Below are positions 1 through 8,826 of a DNA stretch of 64,000 nt, piece by piece. Under the pieces are notes generated by a model that had not been told where the DNA came from, did not search any database, and was given only the letters and a program-made list of their open reading frames with translations. Position numbers and translations under genes: made by a program. The stretch spans positions 1 to 64,000 of the forward strand of contig ONOG01000005.1 in NCBI GenBank assembly GCA_900319385.1. Reading direction: 5' to 3'. The stretch's first letter is position 1. Each line of letters opens with the position of its first letter. This DNA is from an uncultured Prevotellaceae bacterium (lineage in GTDB: Bacteria; Bacteroidota; Bacteroidia; Bacteroidales; Bacteroidaceae).

Positions 1-20
1 AGAGGGGGCTTACTTTTCTG

Positions 21-55
21 AAAATAAAAACGCAACGCCTGTTTAAGGGCATTGC
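21..55 (-). terminator. Rho-independent terminator of the fibronectin-like gene
   Basis: On the minus strand an 8-bp stem (GCAATGCC with GGCGTTGC, one G-U pair) closes a short loop and is followed by GTTTTTATTTT. It lies directly after the stop codon of the gene ending at 73. Confidence 0.7.
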
Positions 56-72
56 GGAAGATAATTTTTTGC

Positions 73-945
73 TCATTTGAGTTTTAGCGGACAGTAATAA
101 TTAAAAATGAACCCTGCCTGCACTTCTGCATCTCCTGGATTTACGTCACATTCAAATGTTGCGGTAGTCTGCGTCGTGTTGACAACCGTTGGGTTGCCGA
201 GGCTGATGGATTTGGTTTTGAATGGCTGAATTGTGCTATATACCATCTCGCCTCCACTCGAACTGTAAGCCCTGAAAATATAATCCTGTGATGGATAAAG
301 ATGTTCAAGGAGCAGCGAGGAAGAGGTGGCAGGAGCATCAATCCATGCTCCGGCCGTCGTATTCTGTACATTCAGGTTCTTCACCCTACCGATACCTAAG
401 CCTGAATTCTCTGATGTGGTACGTTTGTACACCCACTTGAGCGTGTGATTACCTTCACCGAGGGATTGTCTGACGGTTTCAAACTCTGTCTCGCCCGTGA
501 TGGATTTGACGATGGTTCCGTCAACATAGAAGGACAATACACCTATGTTTTCTTCTGAATTGACCTGCCAGTCAAACGATATTTCAGTAGTTTCTGTCAA
601 AGTGAAATTTGTTGAGAACTCTGCATTGAGCGTAGAAGAAGGGTCATCATTAGGACTCTCCACCCATCCCATGCGTGGAACTGACCTCCACGCGGTGCTT
701 CCTTGCGTAAAGGTGAGAGGATCACAGGTGTTTATGGTTGCATAGTTAAAGAAATCTGTTCTTGTCGGAATCGTTCCATATTTGTATTGGAACCCATGAA
801 CAGCACTGGCATCAGGAAAATCTGCTGACAGCGTAGCCTTTGTTTGTGTCACATTTGTTGCCGCTGGCGAAGTAATATCTATCTCAGTCGAAAACGAGGA
901 GAGTGCAAGAAACAACAATACTGCGAATGTTAAAAGTCTTTTCAT
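73..945 (-). CDS. Exported fibronectin-III-like protein, possibly C-terminally truncated
   Basis: The 290-residue protein starts with a signal peptide (hydrophobic residues 4-20). Two similar stretches, NVTQTKATLSADFP near residue 30 and VNTTQTTATFECDVNPG near 258, look like the first strands of fibronectin-III-like domains. The second domain stops after about 35 residues (ends NYYCPLKLK), so the protein may be the front part of a longer one that lost its end to a stop or frameshift. The middle (about 60-200) resembles a beta-sandwich but I do not recognise a family. A terminator follows at once. The gene is more AT-rich than tamB. Function unknown; probably a surface or periplasmic protein. 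Confidence 0.7.
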   Translation of the reverse strand: MKRLLTFAVLLFLALSSFSTEIDITSPAATNVTQTKATLSADFPDASAVHGFQYKYGTIPTRTDFFNYATINTCDPLTFTQGSTAWRSVPRMGWVESPNDDPSSTLNAEFSTNFTLTETTEISFDWQVNSEENIGVLSFYVDGTIVKSITGETEFETVRQSLGEGNHTLKWVYKRTTSENSGLGIGRVKNLNVQNTTAGAWIDAPATSSSLLLEHLYPSQDYIFRAYSSSGGEMVYSTIQPFKTKSISLGNPTVVNTTQTTATFECDVNPGDAEVQAGFIFNYYCPLKLK

Positions 946-1038
946 GTTGCTTTGGTTTTTAAATGAATAATTAGAAAATAGTCCAAGGACTGAGTTGAAA
1001 AGACAGAAAAAGAAAACGTGGACTAAAACTTCGTCTAC

Positions 1039-1155
1039 GTCTCTGAGGTATCGCCAAACACCATTCCGTCATATACGAGTAAAAGCCCACGTGCGAACAC
1101 GTGAGCGCTGAGCATTTTACTCTTGACGGTCTCTTTTTTGGCGATTTTCAGAGAC
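1039..1155 (-). ncRNA. Candidate structured RNA or 5' leader element
   Basis: Nested complementary segments run from outside in: 1039-1046 with 1148-1155 (GTCTCTGA/TCAGAGAC), 1050-1056 with 1139-1145 (ATCGCCA/TGGCGAT), 1066-1070 with 1125-1129 (CCGTC/GACGG), 1077-1084 with 1115-1122 (GAGTAAAA/TTTTACTC) and 1085-1093 with 1098-1106, whose loop reads TTCG on the minus strand. The pair 1087/1104 is G-U on minus but C-A on plus, which favours the minus strand. It lies in the predicted leader of the gene at 73-945. Whether it is a riboswitch-like element, a small RNA or a mobile remnant cannot be told here. Confidence 0.55.
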
Positions 1156-1264
1156 AAGAATAAAGCTAACGCTTCTTATCTATATGTCTTTAAGTTGTTC
1201 GTTAATCCCTCATAGGCATTACGGTTTTAGAAAAATTAGACTTAATAAAATCGTTTTCTTTCTG

Positions 1265-1296
1265 TAAAAGTAGAGAATATCTCTTAAAACTGCAAA
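1265..1296 (-). promoter_or_regulatory. Candidate promoter for the 73-945 gene
   Basis: On minus, TTTG (1293-1296) is followed after 20 bases by TACTTTTA (1265-1272), one mismatch from TAnnTTTG. It implies a leader of about 310 nt containing the structured element. Confidence 0.4.
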
Positions 1297-1466
1297 TGTT
1301 TTATCACAAAAATTTGCCAACATAATTCAACTTCACCGCAAATGACACTGCAATCACTATATCTTTACTGGATTCTGCGGCAGGCCTGATGAGTAAGAAA
1401 GATATGCAGGGTATGGTCGAGGCGCAAATCGGGCGTTTTTGGGGCGCAGGCCAAGATTTTTCGTGG

Positions 1467-1490
1467 TTCACTTTTCACTTTTCACTTTTT
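1467..1490 (+). repeat. Period-7 CTTTTCA repeat
   Basis: Three tandem CTTTTCA heptamers run into a T-run just before the tamB -7 box. Related heptamers recur elsewhere in the window. Confidence 0.7.
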
Positions 1491-1495
1491 TGTCG

Positions 1496-1503
1496 TAAAT
1501 TTG
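1496..1503 (+). promoter_or_regulatory. -7 box of the tamB promoter
   Basis: TAAATTTG matches the Bacteroidota TAnnTTTG box and predicts a start of transcription near 1510, 43 bases before the ATG. No clear TTTG at -33; the heptamer repeat occupies that position. Confidence 0.5.
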
Positions 1504-1552
1504 CACGATTTGTGTACCTATTATATTATAAGTACGCGCGTGCGTGGGCTGA

Positions 1553-4500
1553 ATGCCACGCATCCGTAGCAGAAACGAAGATATGAATCCAGAAAATATG
1601 GCTCCGGACTCGCAGCCGGAGGCCCCTCAGACGGACGGCGAACACAGCGCCGACGCCCAACAACGGAAGACGGGCGGCGTGTGGCGCACGGTGGGCAAGA
1701 CGGCCCTGTGGGTCGTGCTCACGCCGCTGCTCCTGCTCCTGCTGATCAGCTTCCTCATCTATCTGCCACCCGTCCAGCGATGGGCGGTCGATCAGGCGAG
1801 CGCATGGCTGAGCGAGGAGACGGGTATGGACGTGAGCGTGGGGAGCGTGAGCCTGAAGTGTCCGCTCGACCTGTATATGGGCGACATGCTCGCCGTGGCA
1901 CACGACACCACCGCGACGGGCGTCGTGACGAACGACACGGTGCTCGATGCCCGTGCGCTCGATGTGAGTGTGCGCTTCTGGCCCCTGCTGAAGGGACAGG
2001 TCGAGGTGGACAAGGTCGAACTGACGGAGGTGAAAGTCAACACTCGCGACCTGATCGATGCGGCGCTCATCCGTGGAAAAATCGGACATGCCAGCCTCGA
2101 TGCCCACAGCGTGGACCTGAAGGAGGGGCTTGCCCGTGTGAACAACGTCCGTCTCAAGGATGCCGACCTCTACGTCGCGCTCGCCGACTCCGTGCCGCCC
2201 GACACGACGGAGAGCGAACCTGCGCTGTGGCGCGTGGCGCTCGACAATGTCGAGGCCGACAATGTGCGGGCACGCGTGCTGCTGTCGCCTCAGAAGGACA
2301 GCGTGATGGTGGGGGCGACACTGGGTCGTGCACGGCTGAACGGAACGCTCGACCTGGCTGAGCAAATCTTTGATTTCAAGGACATTGACCTTAGTCAGAG
2401 CGCTGTCAGCTACGACATCCTGAGTGCCAAACCCGCCCCCGAGGGCTTCGACCAGAACCATGTGGAGCTGAGCGACCTGAACCTCCGCATCCCGCACGTG
2501 CGCTATGCCGGAACGGGCGACCTGACTGTCAACATCGACGAACTGCAGGCTCGCGAACGCAGCGGCCTGAACATTACGCATGCCGAGGGCGTCGTGCGCA
2601 TGGACAGCACACGGCTCGACGTCGAACGGCTGGCGCTGCAAACCGACGAGAGCGACCTCTCGCTGGGCTTCAAGATGGACATGAACGCTTTCAGCGACAG
2701 CCTTCCAGGCACGATGAAAGCGACCATCGACGGCCATGTGGGCAAGGGCGACCTGGCACGATTCGCCGCTCCCTACCTGCAGGATGTGTTCCAGCCGCGC
2801 GGCACGGCGGAGAAGGGATTTCTGCGTGCCATGCCCGCGCAGCCGCTCAATGTGCGTGCCGATGTCGAGGGCAACCTGCAACGACTGCGCATCAACCACC
2901 TCGCCGCCTCCATCCCTGGCCACTTGAACCTCACGGCCGACGGCGTGGCGGAGAACCTGAACGACACCACGGGACGGATGACTGCCGACGTGAACTACGA
3001 CGCACGGCTGAACAACCTCGCCTTTGTCAAGAATTTCCTGCCGGCCGACGCTCGGGGCAGCTTCGACGTGCCGCGCAACATCGCCCTGAAGGGCAACGCA
3101 CGGATGCACGGCAACGAGCTCGCCACCAACACCACCGCCACCGTCGGCGGCAGCACCATCCGCCTGAGCGGCGGCATGGGTACGGACTCGGAGGAGTATG
3201 ACATCGACATGGACCTGCGCGACTTCAGCGTCAACCAGTTCGTGCCGCTGGAGCAGCCCACCCGAATCACGGGGCACGTGCGTGCCAAGGGCCGCGGCTT
3301 CGATTTCCTCTCGCCCAAGACCTACAGCCATGCCACGCTGCAACTGAGCGAGGCACGCATGGGCCAGATGAATTTTGGCAACAGCGATGCCACCCTTCAC
3401 CTGCAGAACGGCGACCTGAGCTGCAACCTCTCGTGCGACAACGAGCAGCTGCTCACGACCGCTGCCGTGCAGGGCAAGCTGCAGACCAAGGCCGTCGATG
3501 CCCATCTCGACCTGCGTCTGGCAAGTGCCGACCTGCAAGCCATGGGACTGAGCGAGACGCCGCTGAGCCTGGGCATGGAGGGCGTGATGGACATCTATTC
3601 CGACCTGGGCGACAACTTCCGCGTGAAGGGCGACATCGAGAGCATGGACGCCCGCATCGACGAGAACCGCCTGACGACCGACAGTTTCAAGATGTATGCC
3701 GAAACGACGCGCGACACGACCAACGCCACGGTGAGCGCCGGCGACCTGTACTTCGACTTCCACGCGCCGCAAAACCTGTTCCGCCTGCTCGAACGCTTCG
3801 AACGCATCGGCATTGTCGCCAAAAAACAGCTGCGCGACCGCAACCTGGATGTCAACCATCTGAAGACCTACATGCCTGTCACCCGCCTGCGCGCCGACGC
3901 CGGCACCCATAATCCGGTGGCGCAGCTGCTGAGCATCTATGGCCTGAGTTTCGACCAAATCCATGCCAACCTCACCACCAATCCCGAACAGGGACTCGTG
4001 GGCGACGCCCATGTTTATCGCTTCAAGGCCGACACGCTGACCGTCGATACCGTGTTCTTCGACGTGCAGCAAGACTCGGCGCAATTCACCTTCCGCAGCG
4101 GTGTGACCTGCGACGACCAAAAGCTCTTCAAGGGATTCTCGGCCCACCTCGACGGCTACATTTCGACGAACGATGCCGACGCCCGACTCACCTTCTTCAA
4201 CAAACAGCGCGAGCAAGGCATCGACCTCGGACTGCATGCCGACGTGGGCGACTCGACGCTCAACGCACGCCTCTACCCCGAACATCCCATCCTCGGATTC
4301 CGCCGTTTCGCCCTCAACGACGACAACTTCATCCGCCTCGGAAAGAAGAACCGTATGTGGGCCGACGTGCACCTGACCTCGCTCGACGACAGCTGCCGCA
4401 TCAGCGTGACGGCAAATCCCGCCGATTCGCTCCTGCAGGACATCCGCGCCGTGGTCACCAAACTGGATCTCGAACAACTGCTGGCCGTCATTCCTGGTGC

Positions 4501-6313
4501 ACCGAAGATGACGGGCCTGCTCAATCTGGATGCCAACTTCGAGCAGAACAGCGACCACTTCTGGGTGAAAGGCTCGACGGGTGTTGACCGCTTCGCCTTC
4601 GACGGTACACAAATCGGCGACGTCGGGGCTGTGTTCGACTATGCCCCTGTGGGCGAAAACCTGCACGCCGTGATGGCGACGCTGTCGCACAATCAGCGGA
4701 AAGTCGCCATCGTCGATGGCACTTACCTGGGCGAAGGCGACGGTTCGCTCGACGCCAAGGTGAGCCTGACCAACCTGCCGCTCTCGATGACGGCACCCTT
4801 CATCCCCGACCAGATCATCACGCTCGACGGCACCATCGACGGCGAAGTCACAGTCCGCGGCCCCCTCGACCGCCTCGACATCAACGGCCTGCTCCAACCC
4901 AACGACATGACACTGGCCTCGGAGCTGTACTCCGTCAAGATGCGATTTGCCGACGATCCGTTCACCATCCACAACAGCCGCATCAACTTCGACCGCTACA
5001 AGATGTACGGAACGGGCGACGAACCGCTCACGCTGAACGGATGGGTGGACTTTGCCGACACCGAAAACATACAGCTCAACCTCTCGCTCTACGGACGCGA
5101 CTTCGAACTGATGAACGCTCCGCGAACGCGCAAGGCTGTGCTCTTCGGCAAGGCCATGGGCAACTTCTTCCTACGTATGAACGGTACGCTCGACGACCTC
5201 AAAGTGCGCGGACTGATACGCGTGCTCTCATCGACCGACCTCACCTACATCATGGCCGACACACCGCTCTCGGTCGATTACCGACTGGAGGACATCGTGA
5301 CCTTCGTCGATTTCAACCAGCCGCCCGACCCCGAAGCCGAACGCGAGAAACGCACCTACATGGGCATCGACGCCCAGGTGAACCTGACCATCGAGGACGG
5401 CGCACGCTTCCACTGTGAGTTCTCGGCCGACCGCCAGAGCTATGTCAACGTGCAGGGCGGCGGCACACTGGTCATGAACTTCACGCCCGAGGGTGTGCTC
5501 ACACTCATCGGCCGCTACACGGTGAACGAGGGTGAGATGAAATACACGCTGCCCGTCATTCCGCTCAAGACCTTTAACATCCACAACGGAAGCTACATCG
5601 AATTTACCGGCGAACCGATGAACCCGACGCTCAACTTCGCAGCCACCGAACAGACGAAGGCCACCGTGAGCGACGCCAGCGGAGGCAGCCGCAGCGTCAC
5701 CTTCAACACCGGACTGAAAGTGACCGGCACGCTGGAGCAGATGTCGCTCGTCTTCACCATCGAAGCTCCCGACGACCTCTCCGTGCAGAACGAACTGGCA
5801 GCCATGTCGGCCGAGGACAAGAACAAGTTGGCCGTCGGACTGCTCTGCACCGGCATGTATATGGCTCCCAGCAACTCGTCGAGCATCAACGCCAACAACG
5901 CGCTCAACAACTTCCTGCAGAACGAAATCAACAACATCGCAGGTCAGGCACTGGCCTCGACAGTCGATGTCAACGTGGGCATGGAACAATCGACACGCGA
6001 CGACGGCACCACCCGCACCGACTATTCGTTCAAGTTCTCCAAACGATTCTTCTCGAACCGCCTCAACGTCATCGTCGGGGGACGCGTCAATGCCGACGGC
6101 TCTACCCAGTCGAACGAGTCGGGCGCCTATATCGACAATGTCTCGCTCGAGTACCGACTCGACAACGGAGGCACACGCTACGTACGGCTCTACCACGAAA
6201 AGAACTACGACAACCTCATCGAAGGAGAACTCACCGAAAACGGCGCCAGCATCGTGCTTCGAAAGAAATTAGACAAGCTGAGCGACCTCATGATTTGGAA
6301 GAAGAAAAAATGA
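1553..6313 (+). CDS. tamB: TamB-family translocation and assembly protein
   Basis: About 1586 residues. A charged N-terminus is followed by one membrane anchor (about residues 50-72, rich in Leu and Ile), then a very long beta-rich periplasmic stretch and a C-terminal TamB (DUF490) domain in roughly the last 400 residues. TamB proteins span from inner to outer membrane and, with a TamA partner, serve outer-membrane protein insertion or lipid transfer. The next gene is a TamA-like barrel, overlapping by ATGA at 6310-6313, which supports this pairing. An in-frame ATG at 1583 after a purine-rich stretch is an equally possible start. The strand opposite carries long stop-free frames that are shadows of the GC-rich codon use. 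Confidence 0.9.
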   Translation: MPRIRSRNEDMNPENMAPDSQPEAPQTDGEHSADAQQRKTGGVWRTVGKTALWVVLTPLLLLLLISFLIYLPPVQRWAVDQASAWLSEETGMDVSVGSVSLKCPLDLYMGDMLAVAHDTTATGVVTNDTVLDARALDVSVRFWPLLKGQVEVDKVELTEVKVNTRDLIDAALIRGKIGHASLDAHSVDLKEGLARVNNVRLKDADLYVALADSVPPDTTESEPALWRVALDNVEADNVRARVLLSPQKDSVMVGATLGRARLNGTLDLAEQIFDFKDIDLSQSAVSYDILSAKPAPEGFDQNHVELSDLNLRIPHVRYAGTGDLTVNIDELQARERSGLNITHAEGVVRMDSTRLDVERLALQTDESDLSLGFKMDMNAFSDSLPGTMKATIDGHVGKGDLARFAAPYLQDVFQPRGTAEKGFLRAMPAQPLNVRADVEGNLQRLRINHLAASIPGHLNLTADGVAENLNDTTGRMTADVNYDARLNNLAFVKNFLPADARGSFDVPRNIALKGNARMHGNELATNTTATVGGSTIRLSGGMGTDSEEYDIDMDLRDFSVNQFVPLEQPTRITGHVRAKGRGFDFLSPKTYSHATLQLSEARMGQMNFGNSDATLHLQNGDLSCNLSCDNEQLLTTAAVQGKLQTKAVDAHLDLRLASADLQAMGLSETPLSLGMEGVMDIYSDLGDNFRVKGDIESMDARIDENRLTTDSFKMYAETTRDTTNATVSAGDLYFDFHAPQNLFRLLERFERIGIVAKKQLRDRNLDVNHLKTYMPVTRLRADAGTHNPVAQLLSIYGLSFDQIHANLTTNPEQGLVGDAHVYRFKADTLTVDTVFFDVQQDSAQFTFRSGVTCDDQKLFKGFSAHLDGYISTNDADARLTFFNKQREQGIDLGLHADVGDSTLNARLYPEHPILGFRRFALNDDNFIRLGKKNRMWADVHLTSLDDSCRISVTANPADSLLQDIRAVVTKLDLEQLLAVIPGAPKMTGLLNLDANFEQNSDHFWVKGSTGVDRFAFDGTQIGDVGAVFDYAPVGENLHAVMATLSHNQRKVAIVDGTYLGEGDGSLDAKVSLTNLPLSMTAPFIPDQIITLDGTIDGEVTVRGPLDRLDINGLLQPNDMTLASELYSVKMRFADDPFTIHNSRINFDRYKMYGTGDEPLTLNGWVDFADTENIQLNLSLYGRDFELMNAPRTRKAVLFGKAMGNFFLRMNGTLDDLKVRGLIRVLSSTDLTYIMADTPLSVDYRLEDIVTFVDFNQPPDPEAEREKRTYMGIDAQVNLTIEDGARFHCEFSADRQSYVNVQGGGTLVMNFTPEGVLTLIGRYTVNEGEMKYTLPVIPLKTFNIHNGSYIEFTGEPMNPTLNFAATEQTKATVSDASGGSRSVTFNTGLKVTGTLEQMSLVFTIEAPDDLSVQNELAAMSAEDKNKLAVGLLCTGMYMAPSNSSSINANNALNNFLQNEINNIAGQALASTVDVNVGMEQSTRDDGTTRTDYSFKFSKRFFSNRLNVIVGGRVNADGSTQSNESGAYIDNVSLEYRLDNGGTRYVRLYHEKNYDNLIEGELTENGASIVLRKKLDKLSDLMIWKKKK

Positions 6314-8751
6314 AACAACAGCAACATACAGGACAAAGAAACACCCGCCAGCTGTGCCGCGACCTCGCAGTGTGGATCTGTGCAGCCCTCATGGCTGCCG
6401 CCTGCTCCACCACCTCAAAGCTCAACGAGGGCGAATACCTCTACACCGGTATCAAGACGACCAAGGTGCACGACGCACAGGGCACGTACGAAGAAAGCGT
6501 GGCACTGACCGAAGTGGAAGCTGCACTGGCCTACGCGCCGAACGGTGCCTTCATGGGCAGTTCGTCGCTGCGAACCCCCTTCCCCATCGGACTGTGGCTC
6601 TGGAACAGCATGGCCGATAAGGAACACACCGCCATAGGGCGATGGTTGATGGACACCTTCGCCACGCCACCCGTCACCATGTCGATGGTCAACCCGACAG
6701 TGCGCACCAAGGTTGCCAGCAACCTGCTGCAGAACTACGGCTACTTCCGAGGCTATGTCGATTACGAAATCCTGCCGCAGCGCAATCCGCGCAAGCAGAA
6801 AATCCGCTACGACATCCACCTCGGCCAACCCTACAGCTACGACAGCATCAGCTACATCTTCGAAGGTACCCAAGACAGCATCGTGCGTGCCAACTTCGGC
6901 AACCGTCTGCTCAAGACGGGCGGACAGTTCAGCGTGCCCGACCTGCAAGCCGAGAAGACACGACTGACCAGCGACTTCCGCAACAACGGCTACTATTACT
7001 ACCGTCCCGACTACATCCGCTACTTCGCCGACTCGCTGCAAGTGCCGCAACGCGTGCAGCTGCGCGTCGTGCCCGACCTCGACATGCCCGAACGCGCCAA
7101 CCGCCAATACTACATCGGCAACATTCACACCTACGTTCGAAAGAGCCAGCAAGCCACACGCAGCACACAGCGCAACACCACGACGCAGCGCGACTCCACA
7201 CAGTACACGCGGCGCGACTCCACACAGTCCGCACGACGCTACGCCATCCAGTACGACGACAGCATCGACCGCGGACCCCTGCGCTACGCCTGGCAGGGCA
7301 ACAAGATTCCCATCCGTCCGAATGTGTTGTTCCGTAACTTCCGTTTCAAACGCAACGAGCTTTTCGACCAAAGCAAGATTGACCAGACCATCACCGGACT
7401 TTCGGGCATGCAGACCTTCTCGCAGATGCAGTTCGTCTTCACCCCACGCGACACCACGGCGACGTGCGACACCATCGACGTCACGCTCAACGCTGTGATG
7501 GACAAGCTTATCGACCTGGAATTCGACTTCAGTATTACCCAGAAGAGCAACGCTCAGGTAGGTCCGAAGGCCGGACTGCGACTGAGCAAACGCAACGCCT
7601 TCGGCCACGGCGAGACCTTCAGCATCGGTCTGAAAGGCTCGTACGAATGGCAGACGGGCAATCGACGGCTGGTGACCGACGGCACACGCCCCGACTCGTG
7701 GGAGGCTGGCCTCGACGCCTCGCTCACCTATCCGTGGATTGCCTTCCCCTGGCTGTCGAACATGAACACGAAGTACCCCAGTTCGACCACCTTCAAAATC
7801 AGTGCAGACAACCTCAAGCGAGCCGGCTACTACCGTCTGGTGTCCTTCGGACTCGACGCCACCTACAACTGGCGCAGCTCGCGACTCATCTCACACCAGT
7901 TCACACCGCTCTCGCTGGCCTACAACCAGCTCCTTTCGACCACAGCCCGTTTCGACTCCATCACGGCACGAAACACAGCCCTCTATGCCTCGCTGCGCGA
8001 CCAGTTCATCCCCGCCATGCAGTATGTCTATACTTTCGACGACAACGTACTGCAACGCCCACGCTTCACAACCCGTTTCGTCGGCACGATCAAGGAGGCT
8101 GGCAACATCGTCAGCGCCATCCATTCCGCCTTCGGCAAACCTTTCAGTCAGGAGGAAAAGCAGTTGCTCGGCACCCCTTACTCACAGTTCATCAAGGTGA
8201 GCGGCGAACTGACCAACACGTTCCGGCTCACCGACAAGTCGCAGTTGGTGACCCACTTGCTTGCCGGTGCCATCTTCACCTACGGCAACACCCGTTATGC
8301 GCCCTACAGTGAGCTGTTCTACGTCGGTGGAGCTAACTCTATCCGTGCCTTTGGCGTGCGTACCCTGGGTCCAGGCCGCTACTACGACACGACGGGGCGC
8401 GGCACCTACCTCGACCAGGCTGGCGACTTCAAACTTGAAGCCAATGTGGAATACCGTTTCAACATGGTCAGCAATCTCAACGGAGCCCTCTTTATCGACG
8501 CCGGTAACGTGTGGAACCTCAAGGCAGACGACTCACATCCTGGCGGCAAGCTGGGCGACGGCGGTTTCTTCAACAACATCGCCCTCGGCACCGGTTTCGG
8601 CCTTCGCTACGACCTTGAGTTCCTCGTCCTGCGCCTCGACCTCGGTATCGGTATCCATGCGCCCTACGACACCGGCCGCAGCGGTTACTACAATATGCCT
8701 AAATTCTGGGACAGCCTCGGCCTGCACTTCGCCGTCGGCTATCCGTTCTAA
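6310..8751 (+). CDS. TamA/BamA-like outer-membrane barrel lipoprotein
   Basis: 813 residues from the ATG that overlaps the tamB stop (ATGA). A signal with a lipobox (LMAAAC, Cys near 32) is followed by POTRA-like domains and a C-terminal Omp85 barrel with the motif SIRAFGVRTLGPG. In Bacteroidota this lipoprotein form sits next to TamB and takes the place of TamA; that role is inferred. Residues about 278-312 form a Gln/Thr/Arg-rich insertion with the repeat QRDSTQ / RRDSTQ, encoded at 7140-7250, that interrupts a POTRA-like region and is probably a flexible loop. A TTG 15 bases upstream could extend the frame but is less likely. Confidence 0.88.
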   Translation: MKQQQHTGQRNTRQLCRDLAVWICAALMAAACSTTSKLNEGEYLYTGIKTTKVHDAQGTYEESVALTEVEAALAYAPNGAFMGSSSLRTPFPIGLWLWNSMADKEHTAIGRWLMDTFATPPVTMSMVNPTVRTKVASNLLQNYGYFRGYVDYEILPQRNPRKQKIRYDIHLGQPYSYDSISYIFEGTQDSIVRANFGNRLLKTGGQFSVPDLQAEKTRLTSDFRNNGYYYYRPDYIRYFADSLQVPQRVQLRVVPDLDMPERANRQYYIGNIHTYVRKSQQATRSTQRNTTTQRDSTQYTRRDSTQSARRYAIQYDDSIDRGPLRYAWQGNKIPIRPNVLFRNFRFKRNELFDQSKIDQTITGLSGMQTFSQMQFVFTPRDTTATCDTIDVTLNAVMDKLIDLEFDFSITQKSNAQVGPKAGLRLSKRNAFGHGETFSIGLKGSYEWQTGNRRLVTDGTRPDSWEAGLDASLTYPWIAFPWLSNMNTKYPSSTTFKISADNLKRAGYYRLVSFGLDATYNWRSSRLISHQFTPLSLAYNQLLSTTARFDSITARNTALYASLRDQFIPAMQYVYTFDDNVLQRPRFTTRFVGTIKEAGNIVSAIHSAFGKPFSQEEKQLLGTPYSQFIKVSGELTNTFRLTDKSQLVTHLLAGAIFTYGNTRYAPYSELFYVGGANSIRAFGVRTLGPGRYYDTTGRGTYLDQAGDFKLEANVEYRFNMVSNLNGALFIDAGNVWNLKADDSHPGGKLGDGGFFNNIALGTGFGLRYDLEFLVLRLDLGIGIHAPYDTGRSGYYNMPKFWDSLGLHFAVGYPF

Positions 8752-8826
8752 CTTGCCTGCGGCAAATAATCTTTCTACGTTGATGGCTTGCGCTCTGCGC
8801 AATCAAATAATATGAATTTACATCTT

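Larger units (their letters stand above)
946..1552. other. Intergenic region with structured minus-strand leader and tamB promoter
   Basis: No convincing gene in these 607 bases. 1039-1155 can form nested stems (own entry). 1265-1296 holds a candidate minus-strand promoter. 1467-1490 holds a period-7 CTTTTCA repeat directly before the TAAATTTG box of tamB at 1496-1503. The 65-residue reading frame at 1389-1586 has no coding character. Confidence 0.6.

Noticed and set aside
1526..4972. Very long minus-strand reading frame opposite tamB
   Set aside because: It mirrors the GC-rich codons of tamB, has no domain, signal or promoter, and the composition is that of an antisense shadow (His, Val and Gln rich).
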